Shown piece by piece: positions 15,394 through 15,766 of a stretch of DNA of 15,766 bases. The stretch comes from a bacterium (GTDB taxonomy: Bacteria > Nitrospinota_A > UBA7883 > JACRGQ01), in assembly GCA_021815535.1 (NCBI GenBank), contig JAKAGL010000028.1, positions 1 to 15,766 on the forward strand. The letters are read 5' to 3'. Positions within the stretch are counted from its first letter, which is position 1; each line of letters opens with the position of its first letter. The position numbers were made by a program, and so were the translations under genes. The notes beneath the pieces were generated by a model. That model saw nothing but the letters and a program-made list of their open reading frames with translations. It was not told where the DNA came from and searched no databases.

Positions 15394-15447
15394 GGCAAAA
15401 TTAAATTTTTGGATGCATTTCACAAGTGGATGAAGTATTTTCACCCA

Positions 15448-15766
15448 ATGCCGGAAATAAAGGAATTTTCATCGGTACAGACCATTGCGGTAATGGCCCT
15501 GCCGCTTGTCTTCGCCATCGTGCTGCACGAGGTGGCGCACGGCTACATGGCTTATCGCAAAGGGGATGACACCGCCATGCGGCTGGGGCGGCTGTCGCTT
15601 AACCCGATCCACCATATAGACCCATTCGGCACCATCCTGCTGCCACTGGTGTTTTTCTTCTCCACCGGGATGCTTTTCGCCATGGCCAAGCCGGTCCCGG
15701 TGAATTTTTTCGCCCTGCGCCGCCCCAAAGAGGACATGGTCTGGGTGGCCGCCGCCGGGCCGGGAA
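15448..15766 (+). CDS. Site-2 protease family zinc metalloprotease, M50 (partial, runs off right edge)
   Basis: I translated this by hand, since it has no stop in the window; 106 residues are visible. The first helix carries the zinc motif HEVAH (27-31) in LPLVFAIVLHEVAHGYMAYR. It is followed by GDDTAMRLGRLSLNPIHHID (39-58), PFGTILLPL, the family block MAKPVPVNFFALRRPKEDM (79-97), and the start of the AGPG motif. This is the compact YwhC-like branch of intramembrane metalloproteases. The third zinc ligand, in the later LDG motif, is outside the window. Substrates are unknown. An in-frame ATG at 15430 would add six residues; neither start has a clear ribosome site. It is divergent from the YfhO-like gene. 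Confidence 0.88.
   Translation, partial: MPEIKEFSSVQTIAVMALPLVFAIVLHEVAHGYMAYRKGDDTAMRLGRLSLNPIHHIDPFGTILLPLVFFFSTGMLFAMAKPVPVNFFALRRPKEDMVWVAAAGPG

Noticed and set aside
15190..15444. 84-residue minus-strand frame upstream of the YfhO-like gene
   Set aside because: Most of it overlaps the start of the YfhO-like gene in another frame, and it shows no family features.
15430..15447. Upstream in-frame ATG for the M50 protease
   Set aside because: It is possible, but adds six residues beyond the usual short N-terminus; neither start has a ribosome site, so this is only a preference.

Overview
The window comes from a Gram-negative (diderm), moderately GC-rich bacterium. It carries lnt, which finishes outer-membrane lipoproteins, and a PilT-type retraction ATPase. 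Genes are tightly packed: three of the junctions are 4-base start/stop overlaps (GTGA, ATGA, TTGA). The phylum cannot be fixed from sequence alone. A pair of methanofuran-type cofactor genes (MfnD-like and MfnF-like) points to a lineage with tetrahydromethanopterin-linked C1 chemistry. No mobile element, CRISPR array, tRNA or rRNA gene was seen.

Left part, minus strand (1-2986): a sensor kinase with degenerate receiver domains at both ends overlaps by 4 bases a REC-GAF-GGDEF response regulator that runs off the left edge. This is probably a two-component cyclic-di-GMP module. A short divergent intergenic region (2987-3145) holds a perfect -10 hexamer for the kinase and, towards the other side, two hairpins, a strong ribosome site and a 3-codon leader ORF in front of a SemiSWEET sugar transporter (3146-3412). 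The transporter overlaps the next, convergent gene by 44 bases.

Middle, minus strand (7742 down to 3369): lnt, an RmlD-like sugar-nucleotide reductase, an MfnD-like ATP-grasp ligase and an MfnF-like ASKHA/hydantoinase-type synthase, probably one operon. The last two suggest assembly of a methanofuran or methylofuran-like cofactor.

Plus strand (7793-10712): rodZ, aroE and pilT, closely spaced and closed by a long perfect inverted repeat over the pilT stop codon. An AT-rich gap of about 540 bases follows (10713-11255). It has two perfect DnaA boxes in inverted orientation, three weaker ones and an AT-only hairpin segment, so it is a good candidate for a chromosomal replication origin. Then come hemA and hemC (C5 tetrapyrrole pathway).

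Right end: a 612-residue polytopic YfhO/GT-C-like membrane protein on the minus strand converges on hemC. A divergent, partial site-2 protease (M50) gene leaves the window at the right edge. All calls rest on motif recognition by eye; no database search was run.
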